Assembly: GCF_003234815.2 (NCBI RefSeq)
Contig: NZ_CP126279.1
Span: 1,178,001 to 1,242,000, forward strand
Direction of reading: 5' to 3'
DNA: 64,000 nt
Source: Curtobacterium sp. MCBD17_035
GTDB lineage: Bacteria > Actinomycetota > Actinomycetes > Actinomycetales > Microbacteriaceae
Shown: piece by piece, positions 51,271 through 59,697 of the stretch
Position numbering within the stretch: the first letter of the stretch is position 1
Layout: each line of letters begins with the position of its first letter
Notes under the pieces: generated by a model
Database searches by the model: none
What the model was told of the DNA's origin: nothing
What the model saw: the letters and a program-made list of their open reading frames with translations, nothing else
Made by a program: the position numbers and the translations under genes

Positions 51271-52076
51271 GGCCACCGGTCGCCCTGAGCATCGCCGGCA
51301 GTGACCCGTCCGGCGGGGCGGGGATCCAGGCGGACCTGAAGACCTTCAGCGCGCTCGGCGCGTACGGAACGACCGTTCTGACCGCCTTGACCGCGCAGAG
51401 CACCACCGGCGTGTACGGCGTGCACGAGGTGCCCTCGTCCTTCGTCGCCGAGCAGCTGCGTGTGCTCACCGACGACGTCCGCGTCGACGCGGTGAAGATC
51501 GGCATGCTCGCCACCGCCGGGACCATCGACGTGGTCGCCGCGTTCCTCCGGGTGCCACTGTGCGACGTCGTCGTGCTCGACCCCGTGATGGTCGCCACGA
51601 GCGGTGACCTCCTGCTCCGTCCCGACGCGGTCCACGCCATGACGGAGCTCCTGCCGCTCGTCTCGCTCGTCACGCCGAACATCCCGGAGGCCGCGGCGCT
51701 GCTCGCGACGGCGCCCGCCATGTCCGTCGACGCGATGTGCGACCAGGCACGCGAACTCGTGCGCCGCGGTGCTCGTCGCGTGCTCCTCAAGGGCGGACAC
51801 CTCGACACCGGAGACGAGGTCGTCGACGTCCTCGCCGATGCGTCGGGGGTCGAGTGCCTCCGGAGCCTGAGGATCCCGACGGAGAACACCCACGGCACGG
51901 GGTGCAGCCTGTCCTCGGCGGTCGCGGCACTGCGGCCGCGACGGGGTTCGTGGGCGGAGGCGGTCCGTGACGGCCGGTCCTGGCTGCAGGACGCGCTCGC
52001 GGGCGCCGACGTGCTCGACGTCGGACAGGGCCACGGCCCCGTCCACCACTTCGTGCACCTGTGGGACGAGCGATGA
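51267..52076 (+). CDS. thiD: Hydroxymethylpyrimidine (phosphate) kinase ThiD
   Basis: Phosphorylates HMP twice to HMP pyrophosphate. 269 residues of the ribokinase fold: [28 protein letters not shown] at the N-terminus (split by description), [48 protein letters not shown] and the anion hole [15 protein letters not shown]. It overlaps thiE and tenA by four bases on each side. No ThiC or ThiG is present, so the operon is for salvage of thiazole and pyrimidine units. Confidence 0.95.
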   Translation: MRPPVALSIAGSDPSGGAGIQADLKTFSALGAYGTTVLTALTAQSTTGVYGVHEVPSSFVAEQLRVLTDDVRVDAVKIGMLATAGTIDVVAAFLRVPLCDVVVLDPVMVATSGDLLLRPDAVHAMTELLPLVSLVTPNIPEAAALLATAPAMSVDAMCDQARELVRRGARRVLLKGGHLDTGDEVVDVLADASGVECLRSLRIPTENTHGTGCSLSSAVAALRPRRGSWAEAVRDGRSWLQDALAGADVLDVGQGHGPVHHFVHLWDER

Positions 52077-52720
52077 GCTTCACGGACGAGGTCTGGGAGA
52101 CCGTGGCGCCGATCCGCGATGCGGTGGACGCGCTCCCGTTCCTCGTGGCGCTCGAGCGCGGTTCCCTCCCGAGGGCGACGTTCCTCCACTACCTCGAGCA
52201 GGACGCGGCGTACCTGGGGGCGTACGCGAGGGTCCTGGCCGCCGCGGCGACTCGAGCCGACGACGCCGCTGACCTCGCCTTCTGGAGCAACGCCGCCGCG
52301 AACGCGGTCGCCGTCGAGCGGCAGCTGCACGCCTCGCACGGTGTGGACGGCTCCTCGGTGGCCCCGTCACCGACCTGCGTCGCGTACACGTCGTACCTGC
52401 TGTCGCTCACGGCGTCGTCGTCGTACCCGGTGATCGTCGCGGGCGTGCTGCCGTGCTTCTGGCTCTACGACGACGTCGGACGCCGGTTGCGGCACCGCGT
52501 GGGCGACCTCGACGGCCATCCGTACGGGGACTGGATCGGGACCTACGGGGATCCGGGCTTCGCCGCGGTCACCGCCGAGGCCCGCGACGTGGTCGACCGT
52601 GCCGCGGATGCAGCCTCCGCCCACCAGGTCGAGCAGATGCGACAGGCGTTCACCACGGCGTCGCGCTACGAGTGGATGTTCTGGGACGCCGCGTGGCGGC
52701 ACGAGGTGTGGCCGGTGTGA
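52073..52720 (+). CDS. tenA: TenA-type aminopyrimidine aminohydrolase (thiaminase II)
   Basis: 215 residues, all-helical haem-oxygenase-like fold. Typical segments are [50 protein letters not shown], the catalytic-cysteine helix [15 protein letters not shown] (near residue 130) and the C-terminal [20 protein letters not shown] (in two parts). TenA hydrolyses aminopyrimidines from degraded thiamine to HMP, which ThiD then uses. ATG 52073 overlaps the thiD stop. The cysteine shows it is the TenA_C rather than TenA_E form. Confidence 0.93.
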   Translation: MSFTDEVWETVAPIRDAVDALPFLVALERGSLPRATFLHYLEQDAAYLGAYARVLAAAATRADDAADLAFWSNAAANAVAVERQLHASHGVDGSSVAPSPTCVAYTSYLLSLTASSSYPVIVAGVLPCFWLYDDVGRRLRHRVGDLDGHPYGDWIGTYGDPGFAAVTAEARDVVDRAADAASAHQVEQMRQAFTTASRYEWMFWDAAWRHEVWPV

Positions 52721-52773
52721 CGGGCGTCGCGGCGGATGGCTGCAGCCGCCCGGCACCGACGGGGGCGACTCGG

Positions 52774-52797
52774 GCGGCGCGGCCGCTCGCGCGCCGC
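52774..52797. terminator. Weak hairpin between convergent operons
   Basis: GCGGCGCG (52774-52781) pairs with CGCGCCGC (52790-52797). It lies between the tenA stop and the phosphotransferase stop. There is no U tract. Confidence 0.4.
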
Positions 52798-52798
52798 G

Positions 52799-53869
52799 TC
52801 AGGTCAACGGCTCGGTGCGCGCGGCGTCCGCGGCCCTCAGGAAGGCACTGACCTTGCCCGTACCCGCGTAGTACGGGTCGCCGTCCCCGCGCTCGTGGCG
52901 GCGGCGGCTGTACTCGTAGAGCACCGCGAGTTTCCAGTTCGCGAGCACGACGTACCACCGGAGGTGGTCGAGGGGAGCGCTGGTCGCATCGGCGTACCGC
53001 GCCACGAGCGTGCGAGCGTCGGGGAACCCGGGCGCACTGCTCGCCGCGCCGAGTTCCTGCACGGGCGTCGACGGGCCCCCGGGCCCGGACCAGGACGCGA
53101 CGAGGTACCCGAGGTCCACGAGGGGATCACCGACGGCGGCGAGCTCCCAGTCGAGCACGGCCGCGACCCGCGGGGCGTCCGGCGCGAGCAGCAGGTTCCC
53201 GAGTCGGTAGTCGTTGTGCACCAACGCGGCCCCCGACTCGGCCGGCGCGTGCTCGACCAACCACGCGTCGACGTCGGCGAAGGCGTCGGGCGGGGAACCG
53301 TCGGGCTCGGCGACGAGTCGTGCGAGGCGGTCCCGCTGCCGGAGGTTCGCGCCGTCGGGTCGGCCGCGGAGTCCGAGCGTGTCCCACGGCAGGCGGTGCA
53401 GCGCGGCGAGCCGGTCCACGAGGTCGTCGGCGAGTGCGGCGCGGGCGGCGGGCGTCGACAGCCCCTCGGGCAGGTCCGTCGTGACCACCGGACCCGCCAC
53501 GTACGACATGGCGAAGCACGGCACGTCGAGCACCGTGCCGGCGTCGGCCGTCGCGAGCACGCGTGGCACGGGTACCGATCCGCCGGCGTGGCTGCCCACC
53601 GCCGCGATCACGCGGGCCTCGCGGAGGACGTCGTTCGCGCCGGGGGGCGTCGGCGGTGGGGGTGGGCGTCGGACCACGACGCGCTGCCCGGCGTCGTCCT
53701 CGACGAGCCAGGTGACGTTGGCGTGGCCGTCGCCGATCGGCCGCACCGACACCCGGGAGTCGGTCAACCCGGCGTCGGCGAGCCACCGCCCGAGGGCCGC
53801 GGTCGTCGTCGCGTCGACGGCGGTCTCGGTTCCCGCGCCGGTGGTCCCGGCGGTCGCACCGTCGCTCAC
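52799..53869 (-). CDS. Phosphotransferase family protein (APH/ACAD10-11 kinase-like)
   Basis: 356 residues, choline/aminoglycoside kinase fold. VSVRPIGDGHANVTWLVED and RVVVRRPPPPP give the nucleotide loop and lysine/arginine strand, HNDYRLGNLLL the catalytic loop (near residue 217) and VLDWELAAVGDPLVDLGYL the metal-binding DWE motif. This branch includes the kinase parts of ACAD10/ACAD11, which phosphorylate 4-hydroxyacyl-CoAs to start their breakdown. The operon with two crotonases supports a role in hydroxy-fatty-acid or aromatic acid degradation. Antibiotic resistance is less likely. GTG 53869 overlaps the previous stop. Confidence 0.85.
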   Translation of the reverse strand: MSDGATAGTTGAGTETAVDATTTAALGRWLADAGLTDSRVSVRPIGDGHANVTWLVEDDAGQRVVVRRPPPPPTPPGANDVLREARVIAAVGSHAGGSVPVPRVLATADAGTVLDVPCFAMSYVAGPVVTTDLPEGLSTPAARAALADDLVDRLAALHRLPWDTLGLRGRPDGANLRQRDRLARLVAEPDGSPPDAFADVDAWLVEHAPAESGAALVHNDYRLGNLLLAPDAPRVAAVLDWELAAVGDPLVDLGYLVASWSGPGGPSTPVQELGAASSAPGFPDARTLVARYADATSAPLDHLRWYVVLANWKLAVLYEYSRRRHERGDGDPYYAGTGKVSAFLRAADAARTEPLT

Positions 53870-54813
53870 GCGTCGTCCCCGCGCAGGTGGGCGAAGTAGT
53901 CCGTCGGCCACTCGACCTCGAACTGCCCGGCGCCCCGCTCGCCGTCGATGCGCGCCACGCACCCACCCTCGAGCACGGTCGTCCCCGTCCGCTCGTCGGG
54001 CAGGTGCAGCACGCCGAAGACGTCGAGGTCGAGCGTCGTCGTGCCGCCCTCGACGTCGTGCAGGACCGCGTGGAGTCGGCGTTGCTCGTACCCGGCGCCG
54101 TAGCTCGTGTCGTCCTCGATGCGCGAGACGGGCACCGGCCGGCCGTCCCGCAGGACGTACCCGGCGAACCCCCACCGCCCGGCGGCGATCCACGTCCACC
54201 CGTTCACCGCGCGCCCGGAGGGCGTGTACGCCACGAGCCACTTCCAGTGCTGGGGCGCACGCCAGTCCCGCAGACCCCACGAGTGGTCGCGGTGCCCGAT
54301 CGGCCCGAGCTCGAACGCGTGGTCGTCCGCGCGCACGTGGCCACGGACGGCACCGGTCTGCTCGATGCGGTCCTCCGCGAACCAGGACGGCAGGCCGTCG
54401 GGGGCGTCGCGGAAGCTGAAGGCCTCGTGCAGGGCCGTGAACGTCAGGTCGAGCTCGATGCGGTCCGTCCGCACGACGACGTCGGCCGTGCACAGCGGAT
54501 CCCGGTGCCGGACCGTGAGACCGCCGACGGTGAAGTCGTCGAGGTCCATCGCCTCGGCCACGCGCCCGCCGCCGAACTCGCGCACGGTCGGCGCGGCGTC
54601 GCCCCACACCACCACGTTGTAACCCGCCGCCCCCGTGCCCGTGACGAACAGGTACACCTGCACCGCCAGTCGTTCCTCGGGCAGCACCGTCTGGTAGAAG
54701 ACGCTGTCCCGCATGCGCGCCCCGGGTGCCGGTCGGTGCCGCAGGTCATCCGTCGGCAGCAACGCTCGGGAGGCCCGGAGCACGTCCGCCCCGTCGCTCG
54801 CCGCAGCGCTCAC
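53866..54813 (-). CDS. Conserved hypothetical protein, DUF7064/7065-like
   Basis: 315 residues, rich in beta-strand with many Trp, Asp and His. DSVFYQTVLPEERLAVQVYLFV near the N-terminus, the middle EQTGAVRGHVRADDHAFELGPIGHRDHSWG and DWRAPQHWKWLVAY with INGWTW-like VNGWTWIAAGRWGF resemble a family of mycobacterial and rhodococcal proteins near steroid or fatty-acid genes. No catalytic motif is certain; GHRDHSWG is the most conserved-looking part. GTG 54813 overlaps the upstream crotonase stop and its own stop overlaps the phosphotransferase. The role is unknown. Confidence 0.7.
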   Translation of the reverse strand: MSAAASDGADVLRASRALLPTDDLRHRPAPGARMRDSVFYQTVLPEERLAVQVYLFVTGTGAAGYNVVVWGDAAPTVREFGGGRVAEAMDLDDFTVGGLTVRHRDPLCTADVVVRTDRIELDLTFTALHEAFSFRDAPDGLPSWFAEDRIEQTGAVRGHVRADDHAFELGPIGHRDHSWGLRDWRAPQHWKWLVAYTPSGRAVNGWTWIAAGRWGFAGYVLRDGRPVPVSRIEDDTSYGAGYEQRRLHAVLHDVEGGTTTLDLDVFGVLHLPDERTGTTVLEGGCVARIDGERGAGQFEVEWPTDYFAHLRGDDA

Positions 54814-55670
54814 GCCCGGTCCCCGAACGCCTGCCGGACCGCGACCTCGTACGACGGGGTCTCCCCGGCCCTCCCGAGCGATCGCTTGCCGATGCGCGTG
54901 CCACGGCGGTCGGGGCCCGCGTACGCCGTGGCGAGCGCGACGGCCTCGGCCTGCAACGCGGCCACGGCGTCGTCGGCGGTCGTGTCGACGATCCGGTCGA
55001 GCAGCCCGATCGCCAGGGCTTCGTCCGAACGGACGACCCGACCGGTGAACGCCAGCTCGGCGGCCATGCCGGGGCCGACGACGCGGGGGAGCATCCACGA
55101 CGTCCCGAGCTCGCCGATCGAGAAGCCGACCTTGACGAACGCCGCGTTGAAGGAGGCACGCCGCACACCGAGCCGCACGTCGGCCGCGAGCGCCAGGGAC
55201 AGGCCACCGCCGGAGGCAGCGCCGTTCACCGCGGCGACGACCGGGAACGGCAGGTCGTGGAGCGCCTGGACGGCCTCGCTCGCGGTGTCCTCGATGTCGA
55301 GGAACGCCGGGACCGTCGTCGCGCGCAGGGCCGGGAGCGCGGCGAGGTCGTACCCGGCGCAGAACGCGCGGTCGCCGGCGCCCGTGAGCACGAGCGCGCG
55401 CGTGCCGTCGCGCCGCAGGTGCCGCGCGGCCTCCCCGATCTCGCGGAAGACGTCGGCGTCCACGGCGTTCATCCGCGTGGGGTTGTCGATGACCAGGCGG
55501 CTGACACCGGCGTCGAGGTGCTCGAGACGGATGCCCTGCCAGGGGTGCGCGTGTCCGGAGCCGGTCGCGCCGCTGCCGGGCGTGCCGTTTCCGTCCGGGA
55601 CCGTCGGCAGGCCCGTGCTGTCACCAGCGACGGTGCTGCCGGTCGTGCGTTCGGTGGAGTTCGGCGTCAT
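54810..55670 (-). CDS. Enoyl-CoA hydratase/isomerase (crotonase) with a long N-terminal tail
   Basis: 286 residues. A Ser/Thr/Gly-rich tail of about 45 residues precedes the crotonase core. RALVLTGAGDRAFCAGYDLAAL is the first oxyanion segment (near 90-110), PVVAAVNGAASGGGLSLALAADVRLG the second. FVKVGFSIGELGTSWMLPRVVG has Glu in the position of the second catalytic residue, while the first glutamate is not evident, so it may be an isomerase or hydrolase rather than a hydratase. ATG 55670 overlaps the first crotonase; later starts would shorten the tail. Confidence 0.85.
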   Translation of the reverse strand: MTPNSTERTTGSTVAGDSTGLPTVPDGNGTPGSGATGSGHAHPWQGIRLEHLDAGVSRLVIDNPTRMNAVDADVFREIGEAARHLRRDGTRALVLTGAGDRAFCAGYDLAALPALRATTVPAFLDIEDTASEAVQALHDLPFPVVAAVNGAASGGGLSLALAADVRLGVRRASFNAAFVKVGFSIGELGTSWMLPRVVGPGMAAELAFTGRVVRSDEALAIGLLDRIVDTTADDAVAALQAEAVALATAYAGPDRRGTRIGKRSLGRAGETPSYEVAVRQAFGDRA

Positions 55671-56473
55671 CGGTTCGAGAACGACGCCTGGCGCTTCTCG
55701 AGGAACGCCTCGAGCGCTTCCGCCATGTCGGAGGTCCGGGTGAGCAGGGTCTGGCCGCGGTTCTCGAGCTCGAGCGCCGCGTCGTACGACGGGACCTCGA
55801 GGTTGGCCTGCATCGCGCGCTTCGACAGTCGGACGCCCACGGGGGAGTTCGCGGCGATCGTCCGCGCCAGCTCGAGCGCGGCGGCGTCGACGTCCGGCAC
55901 GACCCGGTTCACGAGACGCAGGGCGGCGGCCTCGTCGGCGTCGACCGCGCGGGCGGTGAACGCGAGGTCCGCCGCGACCGCGGGGCCCACCAGTCGGGGG
56001 AGCAGCCACGACACGCCGTACTCGCCGGCGGAGGTGCCGAGTGCGGTGAACGACGCCTGGAACACCGCATCGGGCCCGGCGAGCCGGATGTCGGCGACGA
56101 GCGCGAGTGCCAGGCCCGTCCCGGCGGCCGGTCCGCCCACGGCGGCGACCACGGGCACGCGGAGGGCGCGGATCGCCGCGAGTGCGTCGGCGGTGCGCTC
56201 CTGTCGGTCGAGGTCGTCCGGGACGGTCGCGTCCGTGCGGTCCGCGGACTCGGCGACGTCGTAGCCCAGGCTGAACGCGGATCCCGAGGCGCCGATCACC
56301 AGGACCCGGACGTCGACGTCGGCACGGACCGCGTCCGCCAGGTCCTCGAGCGCCTGGACCATCGCGACGTCCAGCGCGTTGCCGGCGTCGGGTCGGTCGA
56401 GTGTGGCGACGACGACGCCCGGCGCGGGGCGCTCGACGCGGACGGGCGCGGGATCGGATCCAGGGCTGCTCAC
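55667..56473 (-). CDS. Enoyl-CoA hydratase/isomerase (crotonase)
   Basis: 268 residues, first gene of a four-gene operon. VVATLDRPDAGNALDVAMVQAL at the N-terminus, VLVIGASGSAFSLGYDVAES (first CoA/oxyanion loop), VPVVAAVGGPAAGTGLALALVADIRLA (second) and FTALGTSAGEYGVSWLLPRLVG with the catalytic-Glu position, then NSPVGVRLSKRAMQ. It belongs to the crotonase superfamily acting on enoyl-CoAs. GTG 56473 has a -10 box six bases upstream and no ribosome site, so the operon mRNA is probably leaderless. Confidence 0.88.
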   Translation of the reverse strand: MSSPGSDPAPVRVERPAPGVVVATLDRPDAGNALDVAMVQALEDLADAVRADVDVRVLVIGASGSAFSLGYDVAESADRTDATVPDDLDRQERTADALAAIRALRVPVVAAVGGPAAGTGLALALVADIRLAGPDAVFQASFTALGTSAGEYGVSWLLPRLVGPAVAADLAFTARAVDADEAAALRLVNRVVPDVDAAALELARTIAANSPVGVRLSKRAMQANLEVPSYDAALELENRGQTLLTRTSDMAEALEAFLEKRQASFSNR

Positions 56474-56479
56474 GGGTCG

Positions 56480-56485
56480 AGACTA
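56480..56485 (-). promoter_or_regulatory. -10 box of a probably leaderless operon
   Basis: TAGTCT lies six bases before GTG 56473 on the minus strand; the divergent gene at 56551 has the same arrangement. Confidence 0.45.
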
Positions 56486-56538
56486 GCCCGGCCACGGGAG
56501 GCCCGAACGGGGGCGCGGCGCCCCTGTGGACGGCGGCC

Positions 56539-56544
56539 TAGGGT
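56539..56544 (+). promoter_or_regulatory. -10 box of a probably leaderless transcript
   Basis: TAGGGT lies six bases before ATG 56551. Confidence 0.45.
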
Positions 56545-56550
56545 GTCCAC

Positions 56551-57213
56551 ATGCGCAGACGTCGGGGTGGCATCGTCGGGATCGTGCTCGTGGTGGCGTA
56601 CGCGGCGCTCCGCTTCGGGTTCCTCGCGTACCGGGAGCACGAGGACGGCATGTCGACCGTCGGGATCGTCGAGAGCCTCCTCGTCATCGCGCTCGGGGTG
56701 TTCGTCCTCATCGAGGTGGTCCTCGCCGTGCAGCACGCCCGCACCCGCGCCCGTGAGCGGGTGCTCGCCGAGCGGCACCCCGGTGCGTTCACGGCCTCCG
56801 TCCTCGTCAAGCGCGGCACCGCGGCCGAGGTCGACCGCGCCGCGGGCCTCCTCGGCGTGCGACCCGAGCGGCGGGCGCCGCGGAGCGCGGCGGGGACGCT
56901 CGTCGCCGACCAGCACGGGATCGGCCTGTACGTCGGTGGCGGGACGCCGACGCTCCTCCTCGGGGTCCCGCGCGCCGCGGTCGGTCAGGTGGGCACGGGG
57001 ACCACGTCCTCCGCCAACCGCTACGGCGTCGGCACGGTCGAGGCGCTCCGGGTCGTGGTCGACAGCGGCGGACGCTGGACGACCGTGGACCTCCCGGTGT
57101 ACCGGCGCGTGGTCGGGTTCTCGGTGGCGCTCCACGATGACGCACTGCGCGAGGTCGTCCGCTCGGTCGCCGCGGCGGCGCAGGTGCCGCTCGACGCCCA
57201 GGTGCGCGGCTGA
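56551..57213 (+). CDS. Two-helix membrane protein of unknown function
   Basis: 220 residues. Basic start MRRRRGG, helix IVGIVLVVAYAALRFGFLAY (about 8-27), a short loop, helix IVESLLVIALGVFVLIEVVLAV (about 39-60) and a cytoplasmic domain. The soluble part (VLVKRGTAAEVDRAAGLLGV, GTLVADQHGIGLYVGGGTPTLLLGVPRAAV, WTTVDLPVYRRVVGFSVALHDDAL) looks like a PH-like beta domain. No family is recognised. Stands alone, divergent from the crotonase operon. Confidence 0.7.
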   Translation: MRRRRGGIVGIVLVVAYAALRFGFLAYREHEDGMSTVGIVESLLVIALGVFVLIEVVLAVQHARTRARERVLAERHPGAFTASVLVKRGTAAEVDRAAGLLGVRPERRAPRSAAGTLVADQHGIGLYVGGGTPTLLLGVPRAAVGQVGTGTTSSANRYGVGTVEALRVVVDSGGRWTTVDLPVYRRVVGFSVALHDDALREVVRSVAAAAQVPLDAQVRG

Positions 57214-57255
57214 CCCGTCCTCGAGCCCTGCGTCGAGGCCCGTGTCACGGCGGCG

Positions 57256-58278
57256 TCAGGCCGGTCGGATCTCGTCCGACCGCCCGAGCAACCGTGCGTG
57301 GAACGCGGTCTGGGCGAGCGCGGACGCGAGCAGGTACCCGGTCATCGACGCGATGCCCCCACGGAACGGCACGTGCGCCGCGACCTCGAACAGCGTGGGG
57401 CGGTCGAGCGTGTCGAGTGCCGCGGCGACGTGCTCGCCCCGTTCCCGCCGGTGGTCGGCGAGCGTCGCGGCCCGGGCGCGCACGTCGCGGAACCGGTACT
57501 CGTGTCCGGGACACACCTCGAGCTCCGCGAGGTCGGCGAGTCGGTCGAGCGACGCCAGGTAGTCCTCGAGCGGGTTCGTGTCCGTCCGACCCCCGAGCCC
57601 CAGCCCGGAGTTGATCCGCGGGAGCACGTGGTCGCCGGTGAACAGGAGTCCGTCCGGCGCGTCGACGAAGCACAGGTGTCCGGTCGTGTGGCCCGGCGTC
57701 CACAGGGCCCGGAGTTCGCGCCCCGCGACCGGCAGGACGTCCCCGTCCTCCACGAGCAGGTCCGCCTCGACGTCCGGGAGGCGCCGCCCCGTTCCCCAGG
57801 CCCGCACCAGGCCGGCGCGCAGCGGCTCCGGCACGCCCCAGCGTGCGATGTCCTCGTCGTCCCGCCGACGGTCCTCGTCCTGGTGGCGGATCGCTCGCGC
57901 CTCCGCCGGGTGCATCGCGACCCGCGCGCCGGAGGCGTTCCGGACGGCCGCCGCCGCGCCGAGGTGGTCGACGTGCAGGTGCGTCACGGCGACGAGTCCG
58001 ACGTCGTCGAGGGTCCGACCGATCGTGGCGAGGCCGTCCCGGAGCACCGCGAGCGTCGGTTCGGTGCCCCAGCCCGGGTCCACGACGACGAGCGACCCGT
58101 CGGCGGCCTCGAGCACGTACGTGAGCGTGGAGTCGGGGACGCCCGCGGCGAACGGGATCGCGAGGGTCCAGACGCCGTCCCGGACCTGCTCGACGGGCGG
58201 CAGGGTGCCCGCGGCGAACGCCTCGGCCTGCAGGGTGCTGACGGGGGTGGGCGGACTGGTCGGCGCCGGGGTCGTCAC
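57256..58278 (-). CDS. MBL-fold metallo-hydrolase
   Basis: 340 residues. The dinuclear zinc motif HLHVDHLG is near residue 100, further ligands are His in WTPGHTTGHLCFVD, Asp in LLFTGDHVLPR and His in VCPGHEYRF. The long C-terminal helix region (AATLADHRRERGEHVAAALD) and FEVAAHVPFRGG match the LACTB2-like/glyoxalase-II-like hydrolases that cut thioesters or small esters. GTG 58278 has a -10 box six bases upstream. The link with acyl-CoA genes nearby could mean an acyl-CoA or hydroxyacyl-thioester substrate, but this is not shown. Confidence 0.88.
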   Translation of the reverse strand: MTTPAPTSPPTPVSTLQAEAFAAGTLPPVEQVRDGVWTLAIPFAAGVPDSTLTYVLEAADGSLVVVDPGWGTEPTLAVLRDGLATIGRTLDDVGLVAVTHLHVDHLGAAAAVRNASGARVAMHPAEARAIRHQDEDRRRDDEDIARWGVPEPLRAGLVRAWGTGRRLPDVEADLLVEDGDVLPVAGRELRALWTPGHTTGHLCFVDAPDGLLFTGDHVLPRINSGLGLGGRTDTNPLEDYLASLDRLADLAELEVCPGHEYRFRDVRARAATLADHRRERGEHVAAALDTLDRPTLFEVAAHVPFRGGIASMTGYLLASALAQTAFHARLLGRSDEIRPA

Positions 58279-58284
58279 GACGGC

Positions 58285-58290
58285 AGCCTA
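58285..58290 (-). promoter_or_regulatory. -10 box of a probably leaderless transcript
   Basis: TAGGCT lies six bases before GTG 58278 on the minus strand. Confidence 0.4.
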
Positions 58291-58319
58291 ACGGCGCGTC
58301 CTCGGCGCGACCGCGGGTC

Positions 58320-58961
58320 TCAGCCCAGCGAGCCCCCGAGCCGCGCCAGTTCGCGCTCGGCCTCGGCGAACTCCGCTCGGGCACGCTCCCGGTACGGCGC
58401 GAGCGCGGGGACGGTCTCGGCGAGGGTCGTGCTCGCGGTCACGGTGTGGACGTCCATGCCGAGTGCGGTCCCGAGGATCAGCTCGAGCACGGGCGTTCCG
58501 TGGTCCCAGCCCTCGGTCGGGGTCCCCGCGTCGTAGGCGCCACCGCGGGTGACGACCACCACCGCGGGACGCCCGGCGAGCGGGCCGGTCGACCCGGCGT
58601 CCGGCACGAGCACCCCGGGCAGGTGCACCCGGTCGATCCAGGTCTTCAGGGTCGACGGCAGCGAGTAGTTGTAGAGCGGCGCCCCGACGAGCAGGACGTC
58701 CGCGGCGAGCAGCTCGTCGACGACGGACTGCAGGAGCTCCTGCGATCCGGCGGGGACGTCCGCGCCGGGCCGGCGTTCCGCGGCCGGCCAGTGCAACGCC
58801 GATGCCTCGAGGTGGGGGAGCGGGTGCACGTGCAGGTCCCGGTACGTGACGGTGTGGTCGGCACCACGAGCCCGCCAGGCGTCCGCGAACACCGCGGTGA
58901 GGGCACGGGACCGCGACGCGGCGAGGTCGGCGGACGAGTCGAGGTGCAGGAGCGTGGGCAT
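58320..58961 (-). CDS. FMN-dependent NADH-azoreductase (flavodoxin-like quinone reductase)
   Basis: 213 residues. LLHLDSSADLAASRSRALTAVF is the FMN phosphate loop (3-24), VLLVGAPLYNYSLPSTLKTWIDRVHLPG the flavin and dimer segment (in the text split), and VVVVTRGGAY the second flavin loop. AzoR proteins reduce quinones and azo compounds with NADH. ATG 58961 is used; GTG 58970, three codons upstream, is also possible and lies just after the regulator stop. It is directly behind the QsdR-type gene and probably in its operon, a common setting for stress-linked reductases. Confidence 0.88.
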   Translation of the reverse strand: MPTLLHLDSSADLAASRSRALTAVFADAWRARGADHTVTYRDLHVHPLPHLEASALHWPAAERRPGADVPAGSQELLQSVVDELLAADVLLVGAPLYNYSLPSTLKTWIDRVHLPGVLVPDAGSTGPLAGRPAVVVVTRGGAYDAGTPTEGWDHGTPVLELILGTALGMDVHTVTASTTLAETVPALAPYRERARAEFAEAERELARLGGSLG

Positions 58962-58971
58962 GGTCGCCACG

Positions 58972-59643
58972 CTATCCGGCGGCCGGGTCGGACGGGCGCG
59001 GGGTGGTCGGCGCGGACGGACGGAGGACGTACTCGAAGGCGGCGCGAGCGCGGTCGGCGTCCGGCGGCTCGCCCGAGATGAGGTCGGCGTACGAGAACGA
59101 CTCCGAGATCCGGACGAGCAACGATGCCACCTCGCGTGCCGACAGTGGCGCGGGATCGAAGCGCGCCGCGGACGATTCCTCGTCGATCAGGGTGGCGACG
59201 ACCGCGACGAGCCGGCGCTGCACGTCGCTGTCCGTGGTCGTGAGCAGTCGCAGCGCGCGCGAGGGCTCCCGCGTCAGGAACACGCGGAAGTACGGCGCCT
59301 CGATGAGGTCGGCCGTGAACCGGGTCAGCACGCCGACGATCCGGGCGGCACCGGTGGTGGTCACGGCGCGGTCGGCCGCGTCGAGCGTCGGCACGGCCAG
59401 GGACCACAGCACCTCGGACAGCAGCTGGTCCCGGTTGCCGACCCAGCGGAACAGGCTCGTGCGGTCGACGCCGAGCTCGGCGGCCAGGCGGCCCATGTCG
59501 ATCCGCTCGCCGTCCACGAACCGGTGTCGCGCGGAACGGAACGCGCGGAGGGCGTCGGGATGGGCCTCCAGACGGGCGGAGAGGGTGCTCGGGACGAGCG
59601 CCGTGCCGTGCTGGCCGAGCCGCGCCTCCCGCATACCGTCCAC
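58972..59643 (-). CDS. TetR-family regulator, QsdR type
   Basis: 223 residues from GTG 59643. The helix-turn-helix is MGRLAAELGVDRTSLFRWVGNRDQLLSEVLW (about 50-80), preceded by ARHRFVDGERID; FRWVGNRDQLL is the pattern of QsdR, a regulator of N-acyl-homoserine-lactone breakdown genes in Rhodococcus. The C-terminal ligand domain contains VFLTREPSRALRLLTT. GTG 59643 fits a TAGGCT box exactly six bases upstream; GTG 59646 would leave three. It is divergent from the acyl-CoA dehydrogenase, with a palindromic operator between. An acyl-type ligand is likely. Confidence 0.87.
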   Translation of the reverse strand: MDGMREARLGQHGTALVPSTLSARLEAHPDALRAFRSARHRFVDGERIDMGRLAAELGVDRTSLFRWVGNRDQLLSEVLWSLAVPTLDAADRAVTTTGAARIVGVLTRFTADLIEAPYFRVFLTREPSRALRLLTTTDSDVQRRLVAVVATLIDEESSAARFDPAPLSAREVASLLVRISESFSYADLISGEPPDADRARAAFEYVLRPSAPTTPRPSDPAAG

Positions 59644-59649
59644 CACCGG

Positions 59650-59655
59650 AGCCTA
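59650..59655 (-). promoter_or_regulatory. -10 box of the QsdR-type regulator
   Basis: TAGGCT lies six bases before GTG 59643, eight bases from the operator palindrome. Confidence 0.45.
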
Positions 59656-59662
59656 CGCGTGT

Positions 59663-59686
59663 TGCAACGTTCCTCAGAACGATGCA
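59663..59686. promoter_or_regulatory. Palindromic operator between the QsdR-type and acyl-CoA dehydrogenase genes
   Basis: TGCAACGTTC (59663-59672) and GAACGATGCA (59677-59686) are inverted with one mismatch and a four-base centre. The 24-base site lies between the -10 of the regulator and the start of the dehydrogenase, so the regulator can control both directions. Confidence 0.65.
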
Positions 59687-59697
59687 CGATGGGGGTC

